This document shows, in pieces, positions 1 through 5,407 of a stretch of DNA of 5,407 nucleotides. Below the pieces are notes generated by a model. That model did not search any database. It was not told the DNA's origin and saw only the letters and a list, made by a program, of their open reading frames with translations. The DNA is from an uncultured Collinsella sp. (GTDB lineage: Bacteria > Actinomycetota > Coriobacteriia > Coriobacteriales > Coriobacteriaceae), in assembly GCA_902482185.1 (NCBI GenBank), contig CABSZR010000109.1:1-5407 (forward strand), given 5' to 3'. Both the position numbers and the translations under genes were made by a program. Numbering within the stretch: the first letter of the stretch is position 1; each line of letters starts with the position of its first letter.

Positions 1-1365
1 CTTGTCGTCGGCGAACTTGGCGAGTTTGCTCAGATCGCCGGTGCTGCGCCAGTCGGTGCCGATCACATCGTCGAGCAGGCTAGCGAGCGCGGGGTTGGCC
101 CCATGGATCCAGCGGCGGAAGGTGATGCCGTTGGTCTTGTTGGAGAACTTCTCGGGATAGATTTCGTAGAACGGATGAAGCTCGGTGTCCTCCAAGATCT
201 TGGTGTGGAGGGCGGCTACGCCGTTGATGGAGAAGCCAAAGTGGATGTCCACGTGGGCCATGTGGACGGTGTCGTATTCGTCGATGATGGCGACGCGCGG
301 GTCATCGTGCTCGGCCTTCGCGACCTCATCGAGCTTGACGATAATGTCGGCGATGGCAGGGGAGACCTTCTGCAGGCTGGCGAGCGGCCACTTCTCGAGC
401 GCCTCGGCAAGAATCGTGTGGTTAGTGTAGGCGACCATGGAGCGTACGATGGTCACGGCCTCGTCAAACTCGATGCTATGCTCGGTGGTGAGCAAGCGAA
501 TGAGCTCGGGGATGACCATGGTGGGGTGCGTGTCGTTAATTTGGACCACGGCGTAGTCGGCCAGATCGTGCAGGTTGCTGCCGCGCTCGATGGCCTCGTC
601 GATCAGGAGCTGGGCGGCGTTGCTCACCATGAAGTATTCCTGGTAGATGCGAAGCAGGCGGCCCTGCTCGTCGGAATCATCCGGATAGAGGAACAAGGTG
701 AGGTTCTTGGCGATCTCGGTCTTGTCGAAGTCGATGGAGCTGCCGGGGACCAGGCCGTCATCGACGCTTGCCAAATCGAACAGACGCAGGCGGTTCTTGG
801 TGGGCTGGCCGTAACCGGGCACATCGATGTTGACGAGCTTGGAGGTAACGGCAAAGTCGCCGAACTCGACGGTGTAGGAGCGGTCGTCATCGATCAGGAT
901 GTCCTGCTCGCTGAGCCACTCGTCGGGGACGGCCTTCTGCTGGTTGTCGACAAAGCGCTGGCGGAACAGACCGTAATGGTAGTTGAGGCCCACGCCGTCG
1001 CCGGTAAGGCCCAACGTTGCGATGGAATCCAAGAAGCACGCGGCCAGACGGCCCAGGCCACCGTTGCCGAGCGAAGGCTCGACTTCAAACTCCTCGATCT
1101 TATTGAGGTCGTGGCCGGCGGCGATGAGCTGGTCCTTAACCTCGTCATAGATGCCGAGGTCGATCATATTGTTGATGAGCAGCTTGCCGATCAAAAACTC
1201 GGCAGAGATGTAATAGAGCTTTTTCTTGCCGTTGTTGAGCGGACAGGCGGCAGAGTGCTCCTGCACGAGCTTGACCAGCAGTTTGTAAATGCGGCGGTCA
1301 TCGAGTTGCTCGAGCGAAGTTCCAAAGGACTGCTCGGCAAGATCCGCAAGATTGATGCGGGGCAT
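1..1365 (-). CDS. glgP: Glycogen/maltodextrin phosphorylase (GT35), N-terminal part, cut by window edge
   Basis: This cytoplasmic enzyme releases glucose-1-phosphate from the non-reducing ends of alpha-1,4-glucans, using phosphate and pyridoxal phosphate. The visible 455 residues start MPRINLADLAEQSF. GT35 landmarks appear in family order: YISAEFLIG (52-60), SLGNGGLGRLAACFLDS (98-114, the glucan phosphorylase glycine-rich motif), INDTHPTMVIPELIRL (276-291), NHTILAEALEKW (315-326), INGVAALH (380-387, containing the conserved active-site His) and NKTNGITFRRW (409-419). The PLP-binding lysine lies further on, outside the window. Family members run about 750-830 residues, so roughly 300 or more are missing because of the window edge, not a mutation. 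The start is set by AGGAGG four bases upstream of the ATG. The NKTNGITFRRW wording resembles Firmicutes-type GlgP. It lies 127 bases downstream of malQ on the same strand, and I see no convincing promoter of its own in that gap, so it is probably co-transcribed. The exact preferred substrate (glycogen or maltodextrin) cannot be decided here. Confidence 0.96.
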   Translation of the reverse strand, partial: MPRINLADLAEQSFGTSLEQLDDRRIYKLLVKLVQEHSAACPLNNGKKKLYYISAEFLIGKLLINNMIDLGIYDEVKDQLIAAGHDLNKIEEFEVEPSLGNGGLGRLAACFLDSIATLGLTGDGVGLNYHYGLFRQRFVDNQQKAVPDEWLSEQDILIDDDRSYTVEFGDFAVTSKLVNIDVPGYGQPTKNRLRLFDLASVDDGLVPGSSIDFDKTEIAKNLTLFLYPDDSDEQGRLLRIYQEYFMVSNAAQLLIDEAIERGSNLHDLADYAVVQINDTHPTMVIPELIRLLTTEHSIEFDEAVTIVRSMVAYTNHTILAEALEKWPLASLQKVSPAIADIIVKLDEVAKAEHDDPRVAIIDEYDTVHMAHVDIHFGFSINGVAALHTKILEDTELHPFYEIYPEKFSNKTNGITFRRWIHGANPALASLLDDVIGTDWRSTGDLSKLAKFADDK

Positions 1366-1369
1366 GTTT

Positions 1370-1375
1370 CCTCCT
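1370..1375 (-). promoter_or_regulatory. Shine-Dalgarno site of glgP
   Basis: On the minus strand AGGAGG is followed by AAAC and then the ATG. It is a full consensus site and the strongest of the four genes here. It fixes the glgP start and suggests efficient translation of whatever message passes the upstream hairpin. Confidence 0.85.
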
Positions 1376-1404
1376 GTGGTGAGTCGACGACATGTCAGAA
1401 ATTC

Positions 1405-1446
1405 AAAAGAAGCCCGCGCGAGGGGATTGGGGTGGCCTCGCGCGGG
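1405..1446 (-). terminator. GC-rich hairpin with U-rich tail between malQ and glgP (terminator or attenuator)
   Basis: The arms CCCGCGCGAGG (1413-1423) and CCTCGCGCGGG (1436-1446) are perfect 11-bp complements around a 12-base loop. Read on the minus strand, the direction of malQ transcription, the stem is followed by CTTCTTTT, an interrupted U-tract. That fits an intrinsic terminator behind malQ. However, glgP begins only about 40 bases further on with no clear promoter in between, so partial read-through or mRNA processing/stabilisation is an alternative role. The plus-strand side has no U-tract. Confidence 0.65.
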
Positions 1447-1450
1447 GAAA

Positions 1451-1462
1451 CGGACGCGTCCG
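1451..1462. repeat. 12-bp perfect palindrome downstream of malQ
   Basis: CGGACGCGTCCG is its own reverse complement. It lies between the malQ stop codon and the terminator-like hairpin, five bases from the hairpin arm. It could be a short protein-binding site or simply a by-product of GC-rich sequence; nothing else identifies its role. Confidence 0.35.
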
Positions 1463-1493
1463 CACGATGGGGTGGGGTCGGGCGCGGTGGCTT

Positions 1494-2999
1494 CTATTGG
1501 GGAAGCTCGATTTCGGCTTCCGACGGGATGCGGAAGTAGGTCTCGGTCCAGTCGGTGAGTTTGTGCTCGAGCTCGCGGGTGATGGCGCCGTCGAGCATGC
1601 GCCAGGTCCAGTTGCCGCCCAGCGTGGCAGGGGTGTTGATGCGCGCCTCGTTGCCCAAGTTGAGCAGGTCCTGCATGGTGTAGATGCACGTGTCGCTCAC
1701 GCTGGCGGCGATGGCGCGGTTGAGTGCATCTGCCATGGGTTCGCCGGCCTGCTGATGGGTGTACAGGGCTGCCTGCTCGCGCTGACGCGGGGTGGCCGTT
1801 CCCTCAAACCAACCGCGCGCCGTCTCGTTATCGTGGGTGCCCACATAGGCGACGGTGTTGGCGATGTAGTTATGCGGCAGGTAGTACGAGTTGGTGCCCT
1901 CAAAGGCGAATTGCAAGATCTTCATGCCGGGGAAGCCCGAGGTGTCGCGCATGTCGATGACGCCGGGGGTGAGGAAGCCCAGGTCTTCGGCGATGATGGG
2001 CAGCGTGCCGAGCTTTTCCTCGAGCGTCTTGAAGAACTTGAGGCCGGGGCCCTGTGTCCACGAGCCGTAGGACGAATCGGGTGAGGAGAACGGCACCTCC
2101 CAATAGGCCTCGAAGCCGCGGAAGTGATCCAGGCGGATGACATCGTACATGTCGAGGGCGGCGCGGATGCGGCCCTCCCACCAGGAGAAGCCGTCGGACT
2201 CCATGGCGTCCCAGTCGTAGATGGGGTTGCCCCAGTACTGGCCGGTGGCCGAGAACTGGTCGGGCGGCGTGCCGGCGACGCTCACGGGATTGCCGGCGGC
2301 GTCGATCTTAAAGAGCTCAGGCGTCGCCCACATCTCGACGGAGTCACGCGAGACATAGATGGGCAGGTCGCCGATGATGAGAATGTCGCGCTCGTTGGCA
2401 TAGGCCTTGAGGCGGTTCCACTGGCGATCGAAGAAGTACTGCGTCATCTGGTGGTAGAGCATACGCGCCGGATGGTCGGCGCAGACCTTGGCAGAAGCCT
2501 CGCCGCGGGTGCGGAGCTCCGCGGGCCACTCCCAAAACGCCTTGAGACCGCACTCCTCTTTGACGGTCATGAACTCACAGTAGGGGATGAGCCAGTCCTC
2601 GTTGGCCTGGATAAAGTCATCGAAATCGGCCGGCTTGTCGGCTGCAAAGCGCTCGGCGGCTCGGTCGAGAATCTGACGGCGGCCGCCAAAGATGGCACCG
2701 TAGTCGACGTTACTGGGGTCAGAACCCAGGTACACGCCATCGATATCGCGCTGCTCCAGATACCCTGCCTCGATAAGCTCGGCAAAGTCGATAAAGTTGG
2801 GGTTGCCTGCGCGGGCCGAGAACGACTGATAGGGCGAATCGCCATAGCTGGTCGTCGTAAGGGGCAGAATCTGCCAGTAATGTTGTTTGCACGAGGCGAG
2901 AAAATCGACGAAGTCGTAGGCATTCCAGCCAAAGCCGCCGATTCCGTATGGTCCGGGCAGAGATGAGACGGGCATGAGGACGCCGCTTGCACGCTCCAT
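1494..2999 (-). CDS. malQ: 4-alpha-glucanotransferase (amylomaltase, GH77)
   Basis: This cytoplasmic disproportionating enzyme transfers alpha-1,4-glucan segments between malto-oligosaccharides, freeing glucose and making longer chains that GlgP can attack. The protein is 501 residues and starts MERASGVLMPVSSLPGPYGIG, matching the usual GH77 opening. The GH77 barrel motifs occur in order: DLPIYVSRDSVEMWA (211-225), GTPPDQFSATGQYWGNPIY (243-261), IRLDHFRGFEAYWEVP (288-303) with the nucleophile Asp291, IIAEDLGFLTPGV (335-347) with the acid/base Glu338, and GTHDNETARGWF (387-398) with the third carboxylate Asp390. The C-terminal LLNLGNEARINTPATLGGNWTWR (445-467) is also typical. All catalytic residues are present. 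At about 500 residues it is the compact bacterial/plant D-enzyme type and not the roughly 700-residue form of E. coli and many Actinobacteria. It leads the malQ-glgP pair. In-frame TTG (3014) and GTG (3011) starts are possible but less likely. Confidence 0.97.
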   Translation of the reverse strand: MERASGVLMPVSSLPGPYGIGGFGWNAYDFVDFLASCKQHYWQILPLTTTSYGDSPYQSFSARAGNPNFIDFAELIEAGYLEQRDIDGVYLGSDPSNVDYGAIFGGRRQILDRAAERFAADKPADFDDFIQANEDWLIPYCEFMTVKEECGLKAFWEWPAELRTRGEASAKVCADHPARMLYHQMTQYFFDRQWNRLKAYANERDILIIGDLPIYVSRDSVEMWATPELFKIDAAGNPVSVAGTPPDQFSATGQYWGNPIYDWDAMESDGFSWWEGRIRAALDMYDVIRLDHFRGFEAYWEVPFSSPDSSYGSWTQGPGLKFFKTLEEKLGTLPIIAEDLGFLTPGVIDMRDTSGFPGMKILQFAFEGTNSYYLPHNYIANTVAYVGTHDNETARGWFEGTATPRQREQAALYTHQQAGEPMADALNRAIAASVSDTCIYTMQDLLNLGNEARINTPATLGGNWTWRMLDGAITRELEHKLTDWTETYFRIPSEAEIELPQ

Positions 3000-3021
3000 G
3001 AATGCGCTCACCAACCTTCTT
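3000..3021 (-). promoter_or_regulatory. Translation start region of malQ, with competing starts
   Basis: Minus-strand GGTGAG (3012-3007) sits seven bases before the ATG at 2999, which gives the family-typical N-terminus MERASGV. A second purine-rich box, AAGAAGG (3021-3015), directly abuts an in-frame TTG (3014) and lies three bases from a GTG (3011). That is too close for good initiation at those codons and about 15 bases from the ATG. I chose the ATG, with moderate certainty. Confidence 0.55.
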
Positions 3022-3084
3022 GTTGTGGGGTCGGCCTGCCGATGGGTGTGCAGTCCGCCTCCGATGTTCTGGTTCGATATGCCT

Positions 3085-3114
3085 ATTGTAAAACATGTTG
3101 TTTAAACATGTACA
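3085..3114 (-). promoter_or_regulatory. malQ: Candidate malQ promoter
   Basis: On the minus strand, TGTACA (3114-3109, four of six matches to TTGACA) and TACAAT (3090-3085, five of six matches to TATAAT) are separated by 18 bases. An A/T tract (3123-3128) lies just upstream of the -35 box, where an UP element would sit. Transcription would start near 3078, giving a leader of about 80 bases. The galE terminator lies about 50 bases upstream, so malQ needs its own promoter, which supports this placement. Confidence 0.5.
3093..3111. promoter_or_regulatory. Operator-like inverted repeat inside the malQ promoter
   Basis: ACATGTT (3093-3099) and AACATGT (3105-3111) form a perfect 7-bp inverted repeat with a 5-base spacer. 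A second perfect palindrome, TGTTTAAACA (3099-3108), is nested in it. The element fills most of the spacer between the proposed -35 and -10 boxes, where a bound repressor would block RNA polymerase. It lacks the central CG usual in LacI/MalR-family maltose operators, so the regulator family is not identified. Binding is inferred from symmetry and position only. Confidence 0.5.
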
Positions 3115-3163
3115 GGCAAGATAAAAAAGTTGGTCGATTTTCGGCGAATGGTTACATGCCATG

Positions 3164-3197
3164 AAAAAGCCCCGACCTCACAACGTGAGATCGGGGC
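3164..3197 (-). terminator. Intrinsic terminator of galE
   Basis: On the minus strand, GCCCCGATCTCAC (3197-3185) pairs with GTGAGGTCGGGGC (3181-3169) across a GTT loop. This is a 13-bp stem with a single G-U wobble, followed at once by TTTTT (3168-3164). It begins 22 bases after the galE stop codon. On the plus strand the same site is a C-A mismatch and lacks an adjacent U-tract, so it acts in the galE direction. Confidence 0.92.
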
Positions 3198-3219
3198 AAG
3201 AGCGGTATGTAGGTTTTTG

Positions 3220-4281
3220 CTACTCGGCGTCGGCGAAGCCGTTGGGGTTGTGGCTCTGCCAGTTCCAGCTATCGCGGCACATGTCCGCGATGTCGTACTG
3301 GGCCTTCCAACCCATCATGCGCTCGGCCTTGGAGGCATCGCACCAGTTGGCGGCGATATCGCCGGCACGGCGCTCGCGGATCACGTAGGGCAGCTCCTTG
3401 CCGCACGCCTTGGAGAAGGCGGCGACGACCTCGAGTACCGAGGTGCCGGTGCCGGTGCCCAGGTTAAAGATCTCGACGCCGGTTTTGCCGTTCATCCAGT
3501 TGAGGGCGGCAACGTGACCAGATGCCAGGTCGCAGACGTGGATGTAGTCGCGAACACCGGTGCCGTCGGGGGTGGGGTAGTCGTTGCCAAAGACCTGAAC
3601 GGCCTCGAGCTTACCGACGGCGACCTGGGCGACGTAAGGCACCAGGTTGTTGGGGATGCCCTTGGGATCCTCGCCGATCAGGCCCGACGGATGGGCACCG
3701 ATGGGATTGAAATAACGGAGCAGCACGACGTCCCACTCGGGGTCGGCGGTGTGGACGTCCATAAGGATCTGCTCGATCATCCACTTGGTCCAACCATAGG
3801 GGTTGGTCGCGGGCTTCTTAGGATCCTCCTCGGTGACGGGCGGGTTGTCCGGGTCGCCATAGACGGTCGAGGAGCTCGAGAAGATGATGGACTTGCAGCC
3901 ATGGTTGCGCATGACGTCGATGAGCACCAGGGTGTTCTCGATGTTGTTGTGGTAGTACTCGACGGGCTTGCTCACCGACTCGCCGACGGCCTTAAAGCCG
4001 GCAAAGTGGATGACGCGGTCGATCTGATGGGTATCGAAGATCTTGTTCATCGCATCGCGGTCGAGCACGTTGGCCTCGTAGAAGGTGAGGTTCTTGGCGG
4101 CCTCGTCGCCCACGATGGTCTTGACGCGGTCGACGGCGACGGCGCTGGAGTTGGAGAGATCATCGACGATGACGACCTGGTAGCCACCCTCGAGCAGCTG
4201 AACGACGGTGTGCGAGCCGATAAAGCCGGCGCCACCGGTAACGAGGACACAGGTGTCTTTGGGGTCGAGTGCTTTGGACAT
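3220..4281 (-). CDS. galE: UDP-glucose 4-epimerase
   Basis: This cytoplasmic NAD-dependent enzyme interconverts UDP-glucose and UDP-galactose, serving the Leloir pathway and galactose supply to cell-surface glycans. The 353-residue product is an extended SDR-family protein of normal length. It shows the Rossmann NAD-binding motif VTGGAGFIGSH (14-24), acidic VDDLSN (39-44), the HFAG segment (92-95), FSSSSTVYG (134-142) with the catalytic Ser about 137, and NPYGWTKWMIEQIL (160-173) with the catalytic pair Tyr162 and Lys166. RYFNPIGAHPSGLIGEDP (189-206), RDYIHVCDLA (244-253) and FNLGTGTGTSVLEV (272-285) are further GalE signatures. All key residues are intact. The start is supported by AGGAGA four bases upstream of the ATG. 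The gene ends in its own strong terminator, so it appears to be a single-gene unit despite lying upstream of malQ on the same strand. UDP-GlcNAc 4-epimerase activity cannot be excluded from sequence alone. Confidence 0.97.
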   Translation of the reverse strand: MSKALDPKDTCVLVTGGAGFIGSHTVVQLLEGGYQVVIVDDLSNSSAVAVDRVKTIVGDEAAKNLTFYEANVLDRDAMNKIFDTHQIDRVIHFAGFKAVGESVSKPVEYYHNNIENTLVLIDVMRNHGCKSIIFSSSSTVYGDPDNPPVTEEDPKKPATNPYGWTKWMIEQILMDVHTADPEWDVVLLRYFNPIGAHPSGLIGEDPKGIPNNLVPYVAQVAVGKLEAVQVFGNDYPTPDGTGVRDYIHVCDLASGHVAALNWMNGKTGVEIFNLGTGTGTSVLEVVAAFSKACGKELPYVIRERRAGDIAANWCDASKAERMMGWKAQYDIADMCRDSWNWQSHNPNGFADAE

Positions 4282-4285
4282 GTAG

Positions 4286-4291
4286 TCTCCT
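4286..4291 (-). promoter_or_regulatory. Shine-Dalgarno site of galE
   Basis: Minus-strand AGGAGA is followed by CTAC and the ATG at 4281. This good site decides the start and gives the nine extra residues before the Rossmann strand typical of this protein's relatives with a short N-terminal lead. Confidence 0.8.
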
Positions 4292-4318
4292 ATCGAATCA
4301 GGAACACTTCTTCAGGGG

Positions 4319-4324
4319 AGTATA
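4319..4324 (-). promoter_or_regulatory. galE: Candidate -10 box of galE
   Basis: Minus-strand TATACT matches TATAAT in five of six positions and would start transcription near 4312, about 30 bases before the start codon. No good -35 hexamer lies 16-18 bases upstream (only ATTTGG-like sequence), so an activator or a weak promoter is possible. The box abuts a short inverted repeat, AGCGCA (4324-4329) and TGCGCT (4349-4354). Confidence 0.45.
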
Positions 4325-4398
4325 GCGCAGGCAGGGACGCCCAAATCGTGCGCTGTAGGAAAAGCGGAGGATTGTGCCAACGTACTCATAGAAGAGCT

Positions 4399-4408
4399 TG
4401 CGTACGCA
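4399..4408. repeat. 10-bp palindrome in the divergent region
   Basis: TGCGTACGCA is a perfect palindrome in the middle of the galE/cell-wall-gene intergenic region, upstream of both candidate promoters. It may be a regulator site; only its symmetry and position support this. Confidence 0.35.
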
Positions 4409-4475
4409 TAACCTGATCTTTGACATTTGCTTACGAGCCGCTGACCTTGCAGTTTCCTGCCGTTCGTGGAAATCG

Positions 4476-4503
4476 TTGGGACGCGCCATATGTACGCTAA
4501 TAT
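4476..4503 (+). promoter_or_regulatory. Candidate promoter of the plus-strand cell-wall gene
   Basis: TTGGGA (4476-4481) and TAATAT (4498-4503) are separated by 16 bases, and transcription would start near 4510. An alternative -10 is TATAAA (4521-4526), but its matching -35 position reads TAATAT, a poor fit. The exact choice is uncertain, although the AT-rich setting just before the gene is promoter-like. Confidence 0.35.
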
Positions 4504-4523
4504 GTATGAGTTGAGCGACATAT
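4488..4523. repeat. ATATGT repeats upstream of the cell-wall gene
   Basis: ATATGTA occurs twice as a direct repeat (4488-4494 and 4500-4506, 12 bases apart). An inverted copy, ACATAT, lies at 4518-4523, pairing with 4500-4505 across 12 bases. The cluster overlaps the candidate promoter, so it could be a regulator-binding array. AT-rich promoter sequence alone could also produce it. Confidence 0.4.
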
Positions 4524-4538
4524 AAATAAACATGTAAC

Positions 4539-4542
4539 GGAG
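4539..4542 (+). promoter_or_regulatory. Shine-Dalgarno site of the plus-strand gene
   Basis: GGAG lies five bases before the ATG at 4548. It supports this start, which yields a complete signal peptide. Confidence 0.65.
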
Positions 4543-4547
4543 TACGT

Positions 4548-5407
4548 ATGTCACCAAACAGCGATTCCATCCTTTCCCAGGAGCTCTCGCGCCGCACTGC
4601 CCTCAAGGCCCTGTTCGGCGCCGCTTCTGCGGCAGTTCTTTTTGGCCTGCCCGCTCGCGCCCATGCGGCGGAGGCTTCCAAAGAAACAACCGATAAACTG
4701 AATGCCGCCCAGGCCCAGCTCGACGAGGTTCAGGCCCAGCTCGACAGCATCGCAAATGAGTATGCGGCGCTGGCCAACAAGAATGCCCAGACCCTCAACG
4801 ACATCGAGAATGTCCAGGGCAAGATTGACGACACGCAGGCCCAGATCGATGAAAAGAAGGCCGAGCTCAAGAAGAAGCGCAACGACCTTTCCGATCGCGT
4901 GGCCGCCAGCTACAAGTCCGGCGGCACGAACATTCTGTCGCTGCTGCTGGCCTCTGGCTCGTTTGAGGAACTCGTCGCCAACGCGCACTATGTTGAGAAG
5001 ATCAACAAGAGCGACCGCGACGCCATCGAGGACATTCAGACCATCCAGGAAGAGCTCGATGCGCAAAAGACCGAGCTTGAGTCGCAGAAAGCTGACTTAG
5101 AGAAGCTCAAGGACCAGCAGACTGCTCAGATGCAGGATATGCAGGCCAAGCAGCAAGAAGTCCAGACTGTGCTGAACGGTCTTTCCGACGACGTCAAGGA
5201 GCTCATGGCTCAGCGCGATTCCGAGATCCTCGCTGCCGCCCAGGCTGAGGAGGCCGCTAGGAAGGCTGCCGCTGCCGCGGCTGCCGCGAACAAGAACAAT
5301 TCCTACTCGGGTGGTTCGAGCTCGGGTGGTGGATCGTACGCGCCCGGAACTCCGCAGCAGAATGCCGGCTCGGGCAAGCAGCAGGCTGTCGTCAACGCGT
5401 GCTACTC
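4548..5407 (+). CDS. Secreted PcsB/CwlO-like coiled-coil protein, probable peptidoglycan hydrolase, C-terminus beyond window
   Basis: The visible 286 full codons begin MSPNSDSILSQELSRRTALKA and run off the window open. Residues 14-20 (SRRTALK) fit the twin-arginine motif (S/T)RRxxLK. A hydrophobic stretch to about residue 35 and an AHA-A cleavage site near 40/41 follow, so export, probably by Tat, is expected. Residues 44-120 form a coiled coil rich in Q, D, E and K. Next come YKSGGTNILSLLLASGSFEELVANAHYVEKI (122-152), the break characteristic of PcsB/CwlO-type hydrolase coiled-coil domains, and a second coiled coil (153-247) ending in an Ala run. A Gly/Ser linker (252-263) precedes the start of a C-terminal domain (QQAVVNACYS). 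In relatives that domain is NlpC/P60 or CHAP and cuts peptidoglycan peptides, while the coiled coil holds it inactive until a partner such as FtsEX acts. The catalytic domain is not visible, so hydrolase activity is an inference. A non-catalytic secreted protein is the alternative. Confidence 0.88.
   Translation, partial: MSPNSDSILSQELSRRTALKALFGAASAAVLFGLPARAHAAEASKETTDKLNAAQAQLDEVQAQLDSIANEYAALANKNAQTLNDIENVQGKIDDTQAQIDEKKAELKKKRNDLSDRVAASYKSGGTNILSLLLASGSFEELVANAHYVEKINKSDRDAIEDIQTIQEELDAQKTELESQKADLEKLKDQQTAQMQDMQAKQQEVQTVLNGLSDDVKELMAQRDSEILAAAQAEEAARKAAAAAAAANKNNSYSGGSSSGGGSYAPGTPQQNAGSGKQQAVVNACY
4710..4850 (+). repeat. Heptad-phased internal repeats in the coiled coil
   Basis: The 15-mer CAGGCCCAGCTCGAC occurs exactly at 4710-4724 and 4731-4745, a 21-base period equal to one heptad. 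A third copy with 13 of 15 matches lies at 4836-4850. They encode QAQLD, QAQLD and QAQID. They look like local duplications that extended the coiled coil. Confidence 0.75.

Larger units (their letters stand above)
4282..4547. other. Divergent intergenic region between galE and the plus-strand cell-wall gene
   Basis: These 266 bases contain no convincing gene on either strand. They are visibly richer in A+T than the flanking genes, especially at 4485-4535. They hold the candidate promoters and Shine-Dalgarno sites of both flanking genes, a 10-bp palindrome, clustered ATATGT copies and several CGTAC/GTACG pentamers. A consensus TTGACA at 4420-4425 (plus) has no matching -10 box at normal spacing. 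No tRNA-like or riboswitch-like fold was recognised. Confidence 0.7.

Noticed and set aside
103..1539. Long plus-strand open frame (478 codons) opposite glgP
   Set aside because: Its codons are exactly aligned with those of glgP. It is open because the real gene avoids TTA, CTA and TCA codons in a high-GC genome. It is a low-complexity V/D/G-rich sequence with no recognisable motif.
2124..2966. Plus-strand open frame (280 codons) opposite malQ
   Set aside because: It has the same codon-aligned antisense artefact, while the minus strand encodes a full GH77 enzyme with all catalytic residues.
3000..3219. Search for a small RNA, riboswitch or short gene upstream of malQ
   Set aside because: Apart from the galE terminator, the candidate promoter and the inverted repeat, I found no conserved RNA fold or short reading frame with a ribosome-binding site.
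3130..4416. Plus-strand open frame (428 codons) opposite galE
   Set aside because: It is codon-aligned antisense of galE and runs through the galE terminator and into the intergenic region. There is no motif support.
4420..4448. Consensus TTGACA as a promoter -35 box
   Set aside because: The sequence 16-18 bases downstream (TGACCTTG) does not resemble a -10 box, and the site is over 100 bases from the gene start.
4298..4681. Minus-strand open frame spanning the intergenic region
   Set aside because: It overlaps the galE promoter and the start of the cell-wall gene, its composition is irregular, and it has no recognisable domain.
4551..5066. Minus-strand open frame (171 codons) opposite the coiled-coil gene
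   Set aside because: It is the mirror of a coiled-coil coding frame with leucine/valine-rich antisense composition. The plus strand has a signal peptide, heptads and a Shine-Dalgarno site.
5096..5098. TTA codon as a bldA-type regulatory signal
   Set aside because: That control is known from Streptomyces development. A single rare codon in this probable Coriobacteriia gene is no evidence for it.

Overview
The window is high-GC bacterial DNA with four protein-coding genes and compact intergenic regions. The likeliest source is a gut Coriobacteriia such as Collinsella. This is an inference from the GC-biased codon use, the compact Firmicutes-like forms of both glucan enzymes and the Ala-rich secreted coiled-coil protein; no 16S rRNA or other marker is present to prove it.

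Layout. Positions 1-1365 (minus strand) hold the N-terminal 455 residues of a glycogen/maltodextrin phosphorylase (glgP), cut by the left window edge. Upstream of it on the same strand is a complete 4-alpha-glucanotransferase (malQ, 2999-1494). A 127-base gap between them carries a perfect 11-bp GC-rich hairpin with a U-rich tail, placed as a terminator or attenuator. The 220 bases upstream of malQ hold a candidate malQ promoter overlapped by a 19-bp inverted repeat, plus the terminator of the next gene. That gene is a complete UDP-glucose 4-epimerase (galE, 4281-3220, minus). A 266-base divergent intergenic region separates galE from a plus-strand gene starting at 4548 that runs off the right edge. 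The latter encodes a secreted PcsB/CwlO-like coiled-coil protein with a twin-arginine-type signal peptide and probably a peptidoglycan hydrolase domain beyond the window.

Functional logic. MalQ disproportionates malto-oligosaccharides into longer chains, and GlgP phosphorolyses these to glucose-1-phosphate, so malQ-glgP is a recognisable maltodextrin/glycogen breakdown pair. GalE interconverts UDP-glucose and UDP-galactose. It has its own strong terminator and so appears to be a separate transcription unit. The plus-strand gene belongs to cell-wall remodelling and is related to galE only by sharing the divergent promoter region.

I see no mobile element, CRISPR array, tRNA or rRNA, and no clearly novel system. 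The points most worth a second look are the hairpin between malQ and glgP, the operator-like repeat at the malQ promoter and the Tat-type signal on the cell-wall protein.
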